Assembly (NCBI RefSeq): GCF_000773975.1
Contig: NZ_JRUQ01000051.1
Span: 62,001-126,000 of the forward strand
DNA: 64,000 nucleotides
Source: Erwinia typographi
Lineage (GTDB): Bacteria; Pseudomonadota; Gammaproteobacteria; Enterobacterales; Enterobacteriaceae
Direction of reading: 5' to 3'
Shown: in pieces, positions 24,593 through 34,612 of the stretch
How positions within the stretch are numbered: the first letter of the stretch is position 1
Layout of the letters: the number at the start of each line of letters is the position of its first letter
Position numbers and translations under genes: made by a program
The notes under the pieces: model-generated
What the model was told of the DNA's origin: nothing
Databases searched by the model: none
The model's input: only the letters and a program-made list of their open reading frames with translations

Positions 24593-26194
24593 TTACTGCT
24601 GTCGTGGAGAAAACATGACCACTCCAGTCTTGCTTTTATCGGCCACTTGACAATTATTGCCATAGTTATAATAAACCCATCCATCAGAGGTCGCTTTAAT
24701 TGATGGCGTTACGTTATGACATGGATTTAATAGTGATACATCCATATTCGCCGGGGCTATTAGTTTTTTCAGGTAACCGCGTTTGACATATCCTGGATAT
24801 TTTTTTCCACTCATTATATCTCTGAGCGGTAGCTCGGCGTTAAAGGCTCTTTCAATGTATATCTCAGCTTCGGGATTATACAGTGGGGGTATGTGATTAT
24901 AAAACGCAAGCGCAATATATGAAGGGACCGTATGGCTGCTTGAAAAATACTTTTCTTTTTTTTGCATAGTGAATATTACAATTTGGCTGACAATGGTTAT
25001 CAATATTATTGTGGTTTTTAGTTTGTTGTTTTTTATGCTGAAGATAAACTCCACAAAAGCAAAAATCAATGGAATTGATACCCAGAACGCATATCTCATG
25101 ACATTTTCTGCGCCGGAATTCCAATTTGTGGTTGTTAAACAAGGTATTACTGAAGCGGCGGAGATGATAGTGAAGAGTATTACATTTTTAGAACGTTCTT
25201 TTTTTATGCTAAAAAACGATGCAATGAAGCATATCGGAGAAAGAAGTAATACGACAGGGAAGAGTAATATCGCGCCCTGGTTTAAGTCGTAATACATTGA
25301 TATGAATCTTGAAAATGTTATTAGCTCTGATTTTGAAGCGCCGATCGATGCTATAAGATTAGGCGTTGAAAAATGATATAAATAGAACATTGATGGTGCG
25401 AGGACTATCATCCCGCTAACTATTGCAAAGATTATGCTTCTGGTTATAAGTTTTTTGTTAATCAATAAGTCATTTAAAGATTTGATTTCATGTTCTTTTA
25501 TGTCATTTATAAAAGCATAAATAAGAATGATTGCAGATATGATACCTAATGGCTGATACTGTAAAGATGCGAAGGCAAAAATAAGAGATGCCCAATATAA
25601 TTGTTTTTGTTTTATCAGGCATAGTGAAATAACTAATAATGAAACAGTTATTGCTTCTGGGTGAGGCCATTTCAGGTATGCCAGCGTCACTTTTGACGAA
25701 AATAACAGTAAAATCAAAATCTTATACGAAAACTTATCTCTTAATAAAAATACAATGAAATACAACGAGATAATAAAAAACATCGTATTAGTTAAATAAA
25801 AAGCTGTGGTTGGTGATGCTGATATTGCATTCGAAATAAGTAGTGCAGGTATGTTGACCAGCGAGTAGAAGTAAAAATGATATGAGTATAGATTACCTTC
25901 ATTACTATGAAAGTAACCTTTGTTTATCAATAGAGAAACTCCGCAGTCTTTATGTTGTTCACAATTCAGATAAAAGTCATTAAAATCATGTGATTTTCTC
26001 TTAAACGAATCTACCGTGTCCTTAATATCTTTTTCTTTAAGGTTGGATGATGCGTGATTCAATAATGATTGGCTCATTAAAATATATTCTCTTCCATCCC
26101 CATGTATCTTAGGACTGGAGGCTGTGGCTATATAGAATAATGCAGCGCACGATAGAATAAAAAATAGTAATTTGGGGGCCATAGACCTAAACAT
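24593..26194 (-). CDS. GT-C-like polytopic membrane protein, putative glycan-modifying transferase
   Basis: A 533-residue, AT-rich gene encoding roughly ten to twelve membrane helices and a C-terminal soluble tail of about 110 residues. The first periplasmic loop contains KIHGDGREYILMSQSLLNH, an acidic D-G-R-E-Y motif directly after the first helix, as in GT-C glycosyltransferases and the serotype-converting Gtr proteins that use polyprenyl-phosphate sugars. The ATG at 26194 follows AGGA by eight bases and is ten bases after the SMR-gene stop. As the last of three genes with a UbiA-type enzyme and a small flippase-like protein, it probably transfers the lipid-linked sugar to a surface glycan. 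Acceptor and sugar are unknown. Confidence 0.65.
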   Translation of the reverse strand: MFRSMAPKLLFFILSCAALFYIATASSPKIHGDGREYILMSQSLLNHASSNLKEKDIKDTVDSFKRKSHDFNDFYLNCEQHKDCGVSLLINKGYFHSNEGNLYSYHFYFYSLVNIPALLISNAISASPTTAFYLTNTMFFIISLYFIVFLLRDKFSYKILILLLFSSKVTLAYLKWPHPEAITVSLLVISLCLIKQKQLYWASLIFAFASLQYQPLGIISAIILIYAFINDIKEHEIKSLNDLLINKKLITRSIIFAIVSGMIVLAPSMFYLYHFSTPNLIASIGASKSELITFSRFISMYYDLNQGAILLFPVVLLLSPICFIASFFSIKKERSKNVILFTIISAASVIPCLTTTNWNSGAENVMRYAFWVSIPLIFAFVEFIFSIKNNKLKTTIILITIVSQIVIFTMQKKEKYFSSSHTVPSYIALAFYNHIPPLYNPEAEIYIERAFNAELPLRDIMSGKKYPGYVKRGYLKKLIAPANMDVSLLNPCHNVTPSIKATSDGWVYYNYGNNCQVADKSKTGVVMFSPRQQ

Positions 26195-26204
26195 GCACAC
26201 AATC

Positions 26205-26543
26205 CTATTTCAAGCTGATTAGTAGTATTCCAATAATTACAAAAGCGGCGCCAAGAATCATTTTTATTGTTATTGATTCGCCGAAAAACAGACCAAATAA
26301 TAATACCTGTAAAATGGCAAATGAAACCATTACTGGATAGGCTTTTGAAACATCGATATCTTTTAATCCTAAACTATACAGTACAAATCCAGCGCCATAG
26401 AAAATTATGGCGGGAAATTTAATCAATACAGGATTTGTGGACAGGGCTAATATCCCAACTTTATCGGGATATTTCAGCAGCACGCTTGCAATAGCACTAC
26501 ATAATGCACTGAAAAATAAAGAAATATATCCAATCTGCAACAT
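26205..26543 (-). CDS. SMR/EamA-like four-helix membrane protein, putative flippase
   Basis: A 112-residue protein with four hydrophobic helices, of the small multidrug resistance type (compare ArnE/ArnF, which flip lipid-linked aminoarabinose). The motif YPVMVSFAILQVLLFGLFFGESITIKMILGAAFVIIGILLI matches the last two helices of that fold. The start follows the HAD-UbiA stop without a gap (TAA then ATG). Its place between a polyprenyl-phosphate glycosyl donor synthase and a GT-C-like protein fits a flippase of the lipid-linked donor; drug export is the alternative but the context argues against it. Confidence 0.7.
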   Translation of the reverse strand: MLQIGYISLFFSALCSAIASVLLKYPDKVGILALSTNPVLIKFPAIIFYGAGFVLYSLGLKDIDVSKAYPVMVSFAILQVLLFGLFFGESITIKMILGAAFVIIGILLISLK

Positions 26544-27947
26544 TTACACCCCCGTTGCAAAAGTAATTAATGCCAGCATGATAAGCCCCATTACCTGACT
26601 GGTTCTGTCTTTTATAGCGAATGCAACAGGGTCATCATGCATATTCCCACGCCACGTAATTAACCAAACTCTGGTAAGCCAAACGAATAAAATAGGTGCT
26701 ATTAAATAAAGTGCGTTTGGGTTATCGTAGATCTGCATACTTGCATAGCTATCTATGTACAGAGTGAATACGAGAATTGATATATAGCCAGCAGACACCC
26801 CTGATGCTAATAATAATGGCATATCTGTTGGGTAATATCCACGACCTTTTATTTTCGCATCTGATTCAGCAGATTTAAGCTCAACAACTCTTTTTACGAT
26901 AGCTAAACTAAAGAACATGAACATCGAGAAAGATATTAGCCAGTTAGACAGTTCTATACCTGTTGCCGTCGCCCCTGCAATAAGGCGCATCGAATACAGA
27001 ATTGCCAGGGTAGCGACATCGATGACAACTTTTCTTTTAAGAGCAAAAGAATAAGCCAGGGTTATTACATAGTATAAAGCCAGGGCAAAGGCAAACTCTA
27101 CAGGTAGAAATATGGAGATTGACACCGATGCGACAATTAACACAACCGCAGCAATGATGCCATGAATTAATGTAATATCGCCTGAAGCAATCGGTCTGTT
27201 TCTCTTTGTTTTGTGCTCTCTGTCCGCCTCAAGGTCAACAAGGTCGTTGAGTAGGTAAACGCTTGATGCACAAAAACAAAATGCTAAAACGGCAAGCGCA
27301 GTGCTAAGAAATAATGATGACTTATCTATTTCATGGGCGACTAATAACGGTACAAAAATAAGGAGGTTTTTAGCCCATTGATGGATTCGTATTTCTTTTA
27401 TCCAGGCTTTTTCTATATTGGTGTTATTGTCTATTTTATGTAAAATTGGCGCTGAAACTTTGGCAAGTAATTTTTTAGGCAGGTCAACAACTATAGCTCC
27501 GGATGATTTATGCCATACTTTAATATCATCTGAAGAGTTTCCCGCGTAATCAAACGCCGAAGTAAAAGCCAAAATTTCGCCAGCTTTAACTGAGGAAGAA
27601 ACATTCCTGGTTTTATCGCTGGCTATGACCCTGGAAAAAATACCTAAGTGATCTGCAACCGCTTTGGCTATTTTTATGTTCGCAGCAGTACATAGCCATA
27701 ACTCTCTTCCCTGGGCGTGCTCCTCTCTAATTACGGAGAGTAACTCTTCATTATACGGAAGGGTTGCAACGTTCAGGGTCACCCGACTGGCTATCTCATC
27801 CTTAAGGACAGCTTTACCACGGAAGAGCCACAAAATGCACAGGAATACATAAAGCGGGTTTTTCTTTATCAGCAACAAGAATGATTCAACAAGCGTATCA
27901 GTTCGCACTAAAGTGCCATCAAGATCAACGCAAAGGGGTGTTTTCAT
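26544..27947 (-). CDS. HAD phosphatase-UbiA prenyltransferase fusion (polyprenyl-phosphate phosphoribosyltransferase-like)
   Basis: A 467-residue two-domain protein. Residues 1-165 are a HAD phosphatase: motif I DLDGTL (D8, D10), motif II CTAAN (T87), motif IV GNSSDD (136-141). Residues about 185-467 are a UbiA-type membrane domain with eight or so helices, the first acidic motif NDLVDLEADR (N234-R243) and the following KxKRNRPIASG. The phrase IRIHQWAKNLLIFVPLL is typical of the subgroup related to mycobacterial decaprenyl-phosphate phosphoribosyltransferase and rhizobial NoeC. Established for those relatives: PRPP plus polyprenyl phosphate gives a polyprenyl-phospho-pentose-5-phosphate, which a phosphatase then trims. 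Fusion of both steps here is inference. Codon use and AT content differ sharply from the neighbours. Confidence 0.8.
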   Translation of the reverse strand: MKTPLCVDLDGTLVRTDTLVESFLLLIKKNPLYVFLCILWLFRGKAVLKDEIASRVTLNVATLPYNEELLSVIREEHAQGRELWLCTAANIKIAKAVADHLGIFSRVIASDKTRNVSSSVKAGEILAFTSAFDYAGNSSDDIKVWHKSSGAIVVDLPKKLLAKVSAPILHKIDNNTNIEKAWIKEIRIHQWAKNLLIFVPLLVAHEIDKSSLFLSTALAVLAFCFCASSVYLLNDLVDLEADREHKTKRNRPIASGDITLIHGIIAAVVLIVASVSISIFLPVEFAFALALYYVITLAYSFALKRKVVIDVATLAILYSMRLIAGATATGIELSNWLISFSMFMFFSLAIVKRVVELKSAESDAKIKGRGYYPTDMPLLLASGVSAGYISILVFTLYIDSYASMQIYDNPNALYLIAPILFVWLTRVWLITWRGNMHDDPVAFAIKDRTSQVMGLIMLALITFATGV

Positions 27948-28088
27948 GATTTTTGTAACAACTCATATTTTCAAGTGACAGGATTTTATCACTAAGTTCG
28001 CACTAAAGTGACATCAAGATCAGTAAAAGGTAGTTTTTCCGTAAATTGTGTAACAAATAGTATTTTTTAAGTGGCAGGAGTTTAGCAC
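27901..28088. repeat. Degenerate tandem duplication over the 5' end of the HAD-UbiA gene
   Basis: Two imperfect copies with a 95-bp period: 27901-27995 and 27996-28088. Both begin GTTCGCACTAAAGTG and share ATCAAGATCA, TGTAACAA, AAGTG(A/G)CAGGA and a closing TTTA-CAC. The first covers the start codon and DLDGTLVRT; the second is a decayed copy still readable as DLDVTLVRT on the minus strand but without the start. The rest of 28089-28288 shows no gene; no trace of cobC/phpB is recognisable. Confidence 0.75.
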
Positions 28089-28288
28089 CAGAACGGATGT
28101 CGATCATCCTTGAAGTGAGATTGGGTATTGGCAGGTCGAAATGATGGGGTAACTCATTGACGGATATGCCGCGTAAAATACCTGGGGCTCATGATAATTT
28201 TGCCGCTGACAGGGCTGCATAATGCAAATTATGGTTGCGGAGGCTAATAGTCCGTGAGTAGCAGTCAATGCAGGTAACGTTGCTATTT

Positions 28289-28942
28289 TTAAGCCAGATA
28301 TAACCCCTGGCTATCGATCCACTTAATGACCTGCGCCGGCAGCAGGTCAGCGCAGGAAAGGCCCGCGTGGCGACGTTGACGAATATCGCTTGCAGAGATT
28401 TCAACCAGCGGCGTATCGGCAAGAAAGACAGTGCCCGCCGGGGTGTTATGCAGGTGGGCGATATCTCGGGTTAAATGTGTGTCCAGCCAGTTTTGCAGCG
28501 CGGGCGTTTCCATCTGGTTCGCATAGCCGGGCCTTTTACACACCAGCAGATGGCAGTAATTCAGCAACTCCTGCCAGCGATGCCAGTGAGGCAGGCTGAG
28601 TAAAGAGTCCTGACCAATAATAAAACCCAGGGATTGCTCTGGCCCTTTTTCAGCCCGAATGTCTTCCAGCGTATCAATAGTCCATGACGGTATTGTCCGT
28701 GCCATTTCCCGACAGTCGAGCCTGAAAAGGGGGTTGCCTGCAATGGCAAGCGATACCATTTTGAGTCGCTGTTCCGGGGAAGCTTCGGGTTGAGGACGAT
28801 GAGGAGGCACGTTATTGGGCAGCAGGATAATCTCTTTCACCCCAATCTGCGCGGCAAGCTCCTGGCCAACCGTCAGGTGACCGTTATGGATGGGATCAAA
28901 GGTTCCGCCAAACAGCGCCTGCAGTTCATGAGTCTCAGACAT
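28289..28942 (-). CDS. nadD: Nicotinate-mononucleotide adenylyltransferase NadD
   Basis: A 217-residue enzyme joining nicotinate mononucleotide and ATP to give deamido-NAD. The nucleotidyltransferase motif [12 protein letters not shown] and the C-terminal ISASDIRQR are intact. The ATG at 28942 ([13 protein letters not shown]) matches family length; the longer frame would run through holA. It overlaps holA by eight bases, indicating coupling. The usual downstream gene cobC/phpB is absent. Confidence 0.97.
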   Translation of the reverse strand: MSETHELQALFGGTFDPIHNGHLTVGQELAAQIGVKEIILLPNNVPPHRPQPEASPEQRLKMVSLAIAGNPLFRLDCREMARTIPSWTIDTLEDIRAEKGPEQSLGFIIGQDSLLSLPHWHRWQELLNYCHLLVCKRPGYANQMETPALQNWLDTHLTRDIAHLHNTPAGTVFLADTPLVEISASDIRQRRHAGLSCADLLPAQVIKWIDSQGLYLA

Positions 28943-29966
28943 CGCAAAAGTTCTCTGGGAAAGAGGTCTGGCATAGCAGCAGGGACAGCGTCTCAAGCTC
29001 AGTCCAGACTGACTGACCGTAGTCCTGCTTCAGCGTCAGTTCGATGCGGGCCAGCAGGTGAATCGCCTGCGCCAGCCGTCCGGCAGAGAGACGCTGTAGC
29101 GCCTCGCTGTACAGTGGACGACGGTTTTGCCAGACACGATGCTGGTCAAACAGCGTTCTAAGCGGCGTGCTGGCCATCTGTCGTTGCAGGGTAAGCAGCG
29201 TCACCAGCTCTCTTTGCACCGTGCGCAGCAGAATTACCGGCTCGCCGTCTTCAGCCTCCATCTGGCGTAAAATATGCTGCGCGCGTTTGCTTTTGCCCGC
29301 CAGTAGCGCGTCAACCCAGTGGAAAGGGGTGAAGTGGGCGGCATCGTTCACCGCCTGTTCAACCCTTGGCAGCGTCAGCTTACCGTCTGGCCATAGCAGG
29401 GACAAACGTTCAAGCGCCTGCGATAACGCTAGCAGGTTTCCTTCGTAACAATAGCAGAGCAGCTGGATGGCGGCATCGTCGATGCTCAGCTTCAGGTTTT
29501 TTGCCCGGCTGACCACCCAGCGAGGCAACTGGGGCTGTTCAGGCGTCTGGCAGGGCACGACCACACCACTGGCGCTCAGCGCTTTAAACCAGGCGCTATT
29601 CTCCTGCGCTTTCGTCAGCTTTGCCGCGCGCAGGATAAGCAGAATATCAGCATGGAGCAGGGTGGAAAGGGTAACCAGTTGCCCGGAGATAGCGGCGTTG
29701 GGCCCATTTTCCGCCAGCGTCAAGGTCAGCGTCTGCCGGCTGGCGAACAGGCTTAGCGCCTGGCAGGTAGAAAACAGGGCGTCCCAGTCGGTATGGGCAT
29801 CGATAACTACGCTGAAATGTTCGGTAAAGCCCTGCTGTTGAGCGGCAGCGCGCACGGCATCCTGCGATTCTTGTAGCAGAAGCGGTTCGTTGCCGGTCAG
29901 AATATAACAAGCGCGCAGCCCCTCATGGAGCTGCGCGCTTAATTGCTCAGGGTAGATCCTGATCAT
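28935..29966 (-). CDS. holA: DNA polymerase III delta subunit HolA
   Basis: A 343-residue clamp-loader subunit that opens the beta sliding clamp. The N-terminal block [34 protein letters not shown] and the later [22 protein letters not shown] are conserved. The start overlaps the lptE stop by four bases. Confidence 0.97.
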   Translation of the reverse strand: MIRIYPEQLSAQLHEGLRACYILTGNEPLLLQESQDAVRAAAQQQGFTEHFSVVIDAHTDWDALFSTCQALSLFASRQTLTLTLAENGPNAAISGQLVTLSTLLHADILLILRAAKLTKAQENSAWFKALSASGVVVPCQTPEQPQLPRWVVSRAKNLKLSIDDAAIQLLCYCYEGNLLALSQALERLSLLWPDGKLTLPRVEQAVNDAAHFTPFHWVDALLAGKSKRAQHILRQMEAEDGEPVILLRTVQRELVTLLTLQRQMASTPLRTLFDQHRVWQNRRPLYSEALQRLSAGRLAQAIHLLARIELTLKQDYGQSVWTELETLSLLLCQTSFPENFCDV

Positions 29967-30559
29967 CTAGCCAGCGAGTTGTCGGGTAGTACTGAGCGCG
30001 GCGAAGTCTGATCGATCGCTTCCGGCGAGTTATCCAGCGTATTGATTGAGGCATCGCTTTCCGCAGCATGTACCGTCAGGAGCTTACGCACCAGCTGCTG
30101 AGCAGCCTGAGTACGCATCTCGCTGATGATGATATTCTGCTCTGAGTCCTTCGCCAGCGCCGCCAGCGGGTTGTCAAAGAATGAGCGATAGACGGTTGCG
30201 CTGATCGGATAGATGCCTCTATTCGGCACCAGCACCTGAGCACGCACCACCAGCATCATCGAGTACTCTGCGGTTTTGCCGTCCTGGAAAATCGATGCCG
30301 TATCGCGGCCCTGAGCCTCACCCAGCAGGCGCAGGGAAGGGACGTCTTTACGCAGGCCTGGGTTGTCCAGGATAGTGACGTTGTTAAGACGCAGCTCCTC
30401 ACGAACGGTACGCGTTAGCGGGCCGTACGGATCGGAGGTATCGAGGATCATGGTTTTCAACTCTTTCGGCACCGCAGTGGTGCCACGCAGATGAAAACCG
30501 CAACCTGCGGTGATTAACACCGCAAGACCCAGCATCACAGATAAAATCGGATGTCGCAC
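29963..30559 (-). CDS. lptE: LPS-assembly lipoprotein LptE
   Basis: A 198-residue outer-membrane lipoprotein that plugs the LptD barrel and helps place LPS on the cell surface. Lipobox LITAGC and the following [19 protein letters not shown] are typical. The GTG at 30559 was chosen because AGGAGG lies four bases upstream and the resulting signal peptide matches the family; the frame to 30577 would add six residues ahead of that site. leuS lies upstream. Confidence 0.96.
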   Translation of the reverse strand: MRHPILSVMLGLAVLITAGCGFHLRGTTAVPKELKTMILDTSDPYGPLTRTVREELRLNNVTILDNPGLRKDVPSLRLLGEAQGRDTASIFQDGKTAEYSMMLVVRAQVLVPNRGIYPISATVYRSFFDNPLAALAKDSEQNIIISEMRTQAAQQLVRKLLTVHAAESDASINTLDNSPEAIDQTSPRSVLPDNSLAR

Positions 30560-30573
30560 AATTCCTCCTGACA

Positions 30574-33156
30574 TCAACCCACGACCAGGTTAAGCAGCTT
30601 GCCCGGTACGTAAATCACTTTACGAATGGTGACGCCATCAAGGTACTTGGCGACCAGATGCTCCTGCGCGGCACGAGCCTGAACCTGTTCCTGAGTGGCA
30701 TCAGCCGGAACGGTAATTTTGCCACGTACTTTACCATTAACCTGCACCACCACCAGCAGAGAATCTTCCACCATTGCCTGCTCATCGGCCTGCGGCCACG
30801 GTGCGTTATCAACGTCGCCTTCGCCGCCCAGCGCCTGCCACAGCGAGAAGCAGGCATGTGGGGTGAACGGATAGAGCAGGCGGACCACCGACTGCAGCGC
30901 TTCCTGCATCAGGGCGCGATCCTGCTCGCTCTCCTGCGGAGCACGAGCCAGCTTGTTCATCAGCTCCATGATCGCCGCGATGGCGGTGTTGAAGGTCTGA
31001 CGACGACCAATGTCATCGGAAACTTTAGCAATGGTTTTGTGCAGCTCGCGACGCAGCGACTTCTGCTCGTCGTTGAGGCTGGCAATATCCAGCGCCACGG
31101 TTGGACCTTTTTCGCTGTGTTCGTAGGCCAGTCTCCACACGCGCTTCAGGAAGCGGTTTGCTCCTTCAACGCCGGACTCCTGCCACTCCAGCGTCATCTC
31201 CGCCGGTGAGGCAAACATCATAAACAGGCGCACGGTATCGGCACCGTAACGCTCAACCATGATCTGCGGATCGATGCCGTTGTTTTTAGACTTCGACATC
31301 TTGCTCATACCGGCGTAAACCAGCTGGTGCCCGGCAGAATCGGTTGCATTGCTGATGCGGCCTTTTTCGTCGCGGTCGAAGGTTACGTCAACGGGAGAAA
31401 CCCAGTTACGCTCGCCGCTTGCGCCCAGGTAATAGAAGGCATCGGCCAGCACCATACCCTGGCACAGCAAACGTTTTGCCGGTTCGTTAGAGGTCACCAG
31501 ACCGGCATCACGCAGCAGCTTATGGAAGAAGCGGAAGTAGAGCAGATGCATGATGGCGTGTTCGATACCGCCTACGTACTGATCGACCGGCAGCCAGTAG
31601 TTAGCTGCGGCCGGGTCCAGCATACCCTTATCGAAGTCAGGGCAGGTATAGCGCGCGTAGTACCAGGAGGACTCCATAAAGGTGTCGAAGGTATCCGTTT
31701 CGCGCAGCGCAGGCTGGCCGTTAACCGTGGTTTTTGCCCACTCGGGATCGGCTTTAATCGGGCTGGTGATCCCATCCATGACCACGTCTTCCGGCAGAAT
31801 TACCGGCAGCTGATCTTCCGGCGTTGGCATCACGGTGCCGTCTTCCAGCGTGACCATTGGGATTGGCGCGCCCCAGTAGCGCTGGCGGGAAACGCCCCAG
31901 TCGCGCAGGCGATAGTTCACCTTGCGTTCGCCTACGCCTTTAGCCGCCAGCTTGTCGGCGATGGCGTTGAAGCCCGCTTCATAAGTGAGACCGTCAAACT
32001 CGCCCGAGTTAAACAGGGTGCCTTTCTCGGTCATTGCCGCAGCGGACAGATCCGGCTCGCTGCCATCGGCGTTGAGGATAACCGGCTTAACGGTCAGATC
32101 GTATTTGGTTGCGAACTCCCAGTCGCGCTGATCGTGACCCGGAACGGCCATTACGGCACCGGTGCCATACTCCATCAGTACGAAGTTAGCGACCCACACC
32201 GGCAGCTTTTCGCCGGAGAGGGGATGCACGGCAAACATGCCGGTCGCCATGCCTTTTTTCTCCATCGTCGCCATTTCAGCTTCGGCGACTTTGGTATTGC
32301 GGCATTCGGCAATAAAATTGGCCAGCGCCGGATTGGCGGCCGCCGCCTGAGCGGCCAGCGGGTGGCCTGCCGCCACGGCCAGATAGGTCACGCCCATAAA
32401 GGTGTCCGGGCGGGTGGTATACACGCTCAGCTTCTCGCTGCTGTCAGCTACGTCAAAGGTGATTTCAACCCCTTCTGAACGTCCGATCCAGTTGCGCTGC
32501 ATGGTTTTAACCTGCTCAGGCCAGCTTTCCAGCGTGTCCAGGTCATTTAACAGTTCGTCGGCATAATCGGTGATTTTGACAAACCACTGCGGGATCTCTT
32601 TGCGCTCGACTTTGGTATCGCAGCGCCAGCAGCAGCCGTCGATCACCTGCTCGTTCGCCAGCACGGTCTGGTCGTTCGGGCACCAGTTAACGGCTGAGGT
32701 TTTTTTATAAACCAGGCCTTTCTCGTACAGCCGGGTGAAGAACCACTGTTCCCAGCGGTAGTATTCCGGCTGGCAGGTAGCCAGCTCGCGGCTCCAGTCA
32801 TAGCCAAAGCCCAGCAGCTTCAGCTGGTTCTTCATATAGGCGATGTTGTCGTAGGTCCACGGCGCGGGCGCCGTGTTGTTTTTTACCGCTGCGCCTTCAG
32901 CGGGCAGGCCGAACGCATCCCAGCCAATCGGCTGCAGAACGTTTTTGCCCAGCATACGCTGATAGCGGGAGATCACATCACCGATGGTGTAGTTACGCAC
33001 ATGGCCCATATGTAGGCGGCCAGAAGGATAGGGCAGCATGGAGAGGCAGTAGTACTTCTCTTTACCTTCCTCTTCGGTCACTTTGAACGTTTGCTTCTCG
33101 TCCCAGTGCTGTTGGACGTGGGATTCTATCTCTTCCGGGCGGTATTGCTCTTGCAT
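30574..33156 (-). CDS. leuS: Leucyl-tRNA synthetase
   Basis: An 860-residue class I synthetase, the same length as E. coli LeuS. HIGH-type motif [15 protein letters not shown], the editing (CP1) domain with [11 protein letters not shown], and [12 protein letters not shown] are present. The ATG at 33156 ([11 protein letters not shown]) matches the family; the upstream frame to 33210 is unsupported. It is the promoter-proximal gene of leuS-lptE-holA-nadD. Confidence 0.98.
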   Translation of the reverse strand: MQEQYRPEEIESHVQQHWDEKQTFKVTEEEGKEKYYCLSMLPYPSGRLHMGHVRNYTIGDVISRYQRMLGKNVLQPIGWDAFGLPAEGAAVKNNTAPAPWTYDNIAYMKNQLKLLGFGYDWSRELATCQPEYYRWEQWFFTRLYEKGLVYKKTSAVNWCPNDQTVLANEQVIDGCCWRCDTKVERKEIPQWFVKITDYADELLNDLDTLESWPEQVKTMQRNWIGRSEGVEITFDVADSSEKLSVYTTRPDTFMGVTYLAVAAGHPLAAQAAAANPALANFIAECRNTKVAEAEMATMEKKGMATGMFAVHPLSGEKLPVWVANFVLMEYGTGAVMAVPGHDQRDWEFATKYDLTVKPVILNADGSEPDLSAAAMTEKGTLFNSGEFDGLTYEAGFNAIADKLAAKGVGERKVNYRLRDWGVSRQRYWGAPIPMVTLEDGTVMPTPEDQLPVILPEDVVMDGITSPIKADPEWAKTTVNGQPALRETDTFDTFMESSWYYARYTCPDFDKGMLDPAAANYWLPVDQYVGGIEHAIMHLLYFRFFHKLLRDAGLVTSNEPAKRLLCQGMVLADAFYYLGASGERNWVSPVDVTFDRDEKGRISNATDSAGHQLVYAGMSKMSKSKNNGIDPQIMVERYGADTVRLFMMFASPAEMTLEWQESGVEGANRFLKRVWRLAYEHSEKGPTVALDIASLNDEQKSLRRELHKTIAKVSDDIGRRQTFNTAIAAIMELMNKLARAPQESEQDRALMQEALQSVVRLLYPFTPHACFSLWQALGGEGDVDNAPWPQADEQAMVEDSLLVVVQVNGKVRGKITVPADATQEQVQARAAQEHLVAKYLDGVTIRKVIYVPGKLLNLVVG

Positions 33157-33368
33157 GGCAGCCAGTGGTCCTTTGTAAACTTTATGAATTCGTTCAGATC
33201 CGCATAGCATAGCTGATCCAGCCCCGGCGCAACAACAGTAACCGGCCTGACAAACGGCATTTCTCTGTAAGCTGGAATCCAGCAGGCAATTTTGGGCGTT
33301 GCCACATTACAATAATGTGAATAGCACTAGAATTAAAACGTAACGTATTGGTTAGCTTTGGAGAAAAA

Positions 33369-33851
33369 ATGAACAAGGTTGCTCAGTATTATCGGGAACT
33401 GGTCTCTTCGCTGACGGAGAGAATCAATCGGGGAGAGCATGATATTGATGCTCTGGTGGAGAGCGCCAGGCAGCGCCTGAACAACCGTGGAGAGCTGACC
33501 AGAAGCCAGATTGATGATGTTACGCGGGCGGTTCGCCGTGACCTGGAAGAGTTTGCGCGCAGCTATACCGAACATCAGGACGACAGCGGCGACAGCGTAT
33601 TTATGCGCGTCATCAGGGAAAGCGTGTGGAAAGAGCTGGCTGATATCACCGATAAAAGCCAGCTGGAGTGGCGCGAGGTCTTTCAGGATCTCAATCATCA
33701 CGGCGTGTATCAGAGCGGAGAAGTGGTGGGGCTGGGTAATCTGGTTTGCGAGCAGTGCCAGTTTACGCGCGCTATCTACACGCCCGAAACGCTGACGCGC
33801 TGCCCGGAGTGCGGTAACGATCAGTTCCAGCGGCAGCCTTTTGAACCATAA
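33369..33851 (+). CDS. ybeL: YbeL zinc-ribbon-containing protein
   Basis: A 160-residue soluble protein (DUF1451). The N-terminal two thirds are helical (YYRELVSSLTERINRGE...), the C-terminus carries a zinc ribbon with CEQC and CPEC about 25 residues apart. Function is unknown. The ATG at 33369 follows GGAGAAAAA; the extension to 33348 includes the ribosome site. Divergent from leuS, as in E. coli. Confidence 0.93.
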   Translation: MNKVAQYYRELVSSLTERINRGEHDIDALVESARQRLNNRGELTRSQIDDVTRAVRRDLEEFARSYTEHQDDSGDSVFMRVIRESVWKELADITDKSQLEWREVFQDLNHHGVYQSGEVVGLGNLVCEQCQFTRAIYTPETLTRCPECGNDQFQRQPFEP

Positions 33852-33855
33852 ATGT

Positions 33856-33886
33856 CGGGGCGGAGAGTCCCGCCCCGGTGAAAAAA
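33856..33886 (-). terminator. Terminator between ybeL and gltL
   Basis: CGGGGCGG and CCGCCCCG form an eight-base-pair stem, with A residues on the gltL side that become a T run on the minus strand. Serves gltL and probably halts ybeL transcripts too. Confidence 0.85.
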
Positions 33887-34612
33887 TTAGTGCAGAATTT
33901 TGGCGAGGAAGTCTTTTGCCCGGTCGGACTGCGGATTATTGAAGAAGTCATCCTTGGCGGAGTCCTCCACAATCTTCCCTTCATCCATAAAGATCACCCG
34001 ATTTGCCACTTTGCGGGCAAAGCCCATTTCATGGGTCACCACCATCATGGTCATCCCCTCATTGGCCAGCTCCACCATCACGTCCAGCACCTCGTTGATC
34101 ATCTCCGGGTCCAGGGCGGAAGTCGGTTCGTCAAACAGCATGGCGATCGGGTCCATGCAGAGCGCACGAGCAATCGCCACGCGCTGCTGCTGGCCGCCGG
34201 AAAGCTGTCCGGGATGCTTATTGGCATGGGCGGCAAGACCGACGCGCTCCAGCAGCTTCAGGCCCTTCTGGCGCGCCTCTTCTTTATTGCGCTTCAGCAC
34301 TTTTACCTGCGCCAGCGTCAGATTCTCAACGATCGTCAGATGGGGAAACAGCTCAAAGTGCTGGAACACCATGCCAACTTTAGAGCGCAGCTGGGCCAGG
34401 TTAGTGCCTTTGTCGTTAACCGTGGTGCCATTAACTTCAATTTTGCCTTCCTGAACCGGTTCGAGGCCGTTGACCGTTTTAATCAGCGTGGATTTACCGG
34501 AGCCAGACGGGCCGCAGACTACCACCACTTCGCCTTTTTTTACTTCGGTTGAGCAGTCGGTCAGTACCTGAAAGTGACCATACCACTTAGAAACGTTTTT
34601 CAGGGTAATCAT
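33887..34612 (-). CDS. gltL: Glutamate/aspartate ABC transporter ATPase GltL
   Basis: A 241-residue ATPase with Walker A GPSGSGKS, signature LSGGQQQR, Walker [13 protein letters not shown] and switch His VVTHEMGFA. Works with GltI (binding protein) and GltJ/GltK (permeases) to import glutamate and aspartate. The start directly follows the gltK stop. Confidence 0.98.
   Translation of the reverse strand: MITLKNVSKWYGHFQVLTDCSTEVKKGEVVVVCGPSGSGKSTLIKTVNGLEPVQEGKIEVNGTTVNDKGTNLAQLRSKVGMVFQHFELFPHLTIVENLTLAQVKVLKRNKEEARQKGLKLLERVGLAAHANKHPGQLSGGQQQRVAIARALCMDPIAMLFDEPTSALDPEMINEVLDVMVELANEGMTMMVVTHEMGFARKVANRVIFMDEGKIVEDSAKDDFFNNPQSDRAKDFLAKILH

Noticed and set aside
26205-26543. Stand-alone drug-efflux pump interpretation of the SMR-like gene
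   Set aside because: It is translationally linked to a UbiA-type donor synthase and a GT-C-like gene, which favours a lipid-sugar flippase; not excluded, but less likely.
31327-32478. 383-residue open frame on the plus strand
   Set aside because: It is antisense to leuS, His/Gly/Val-rich as expected of a mirror frame in GC-biased codons, and has no ribosome site or recognisable domain.
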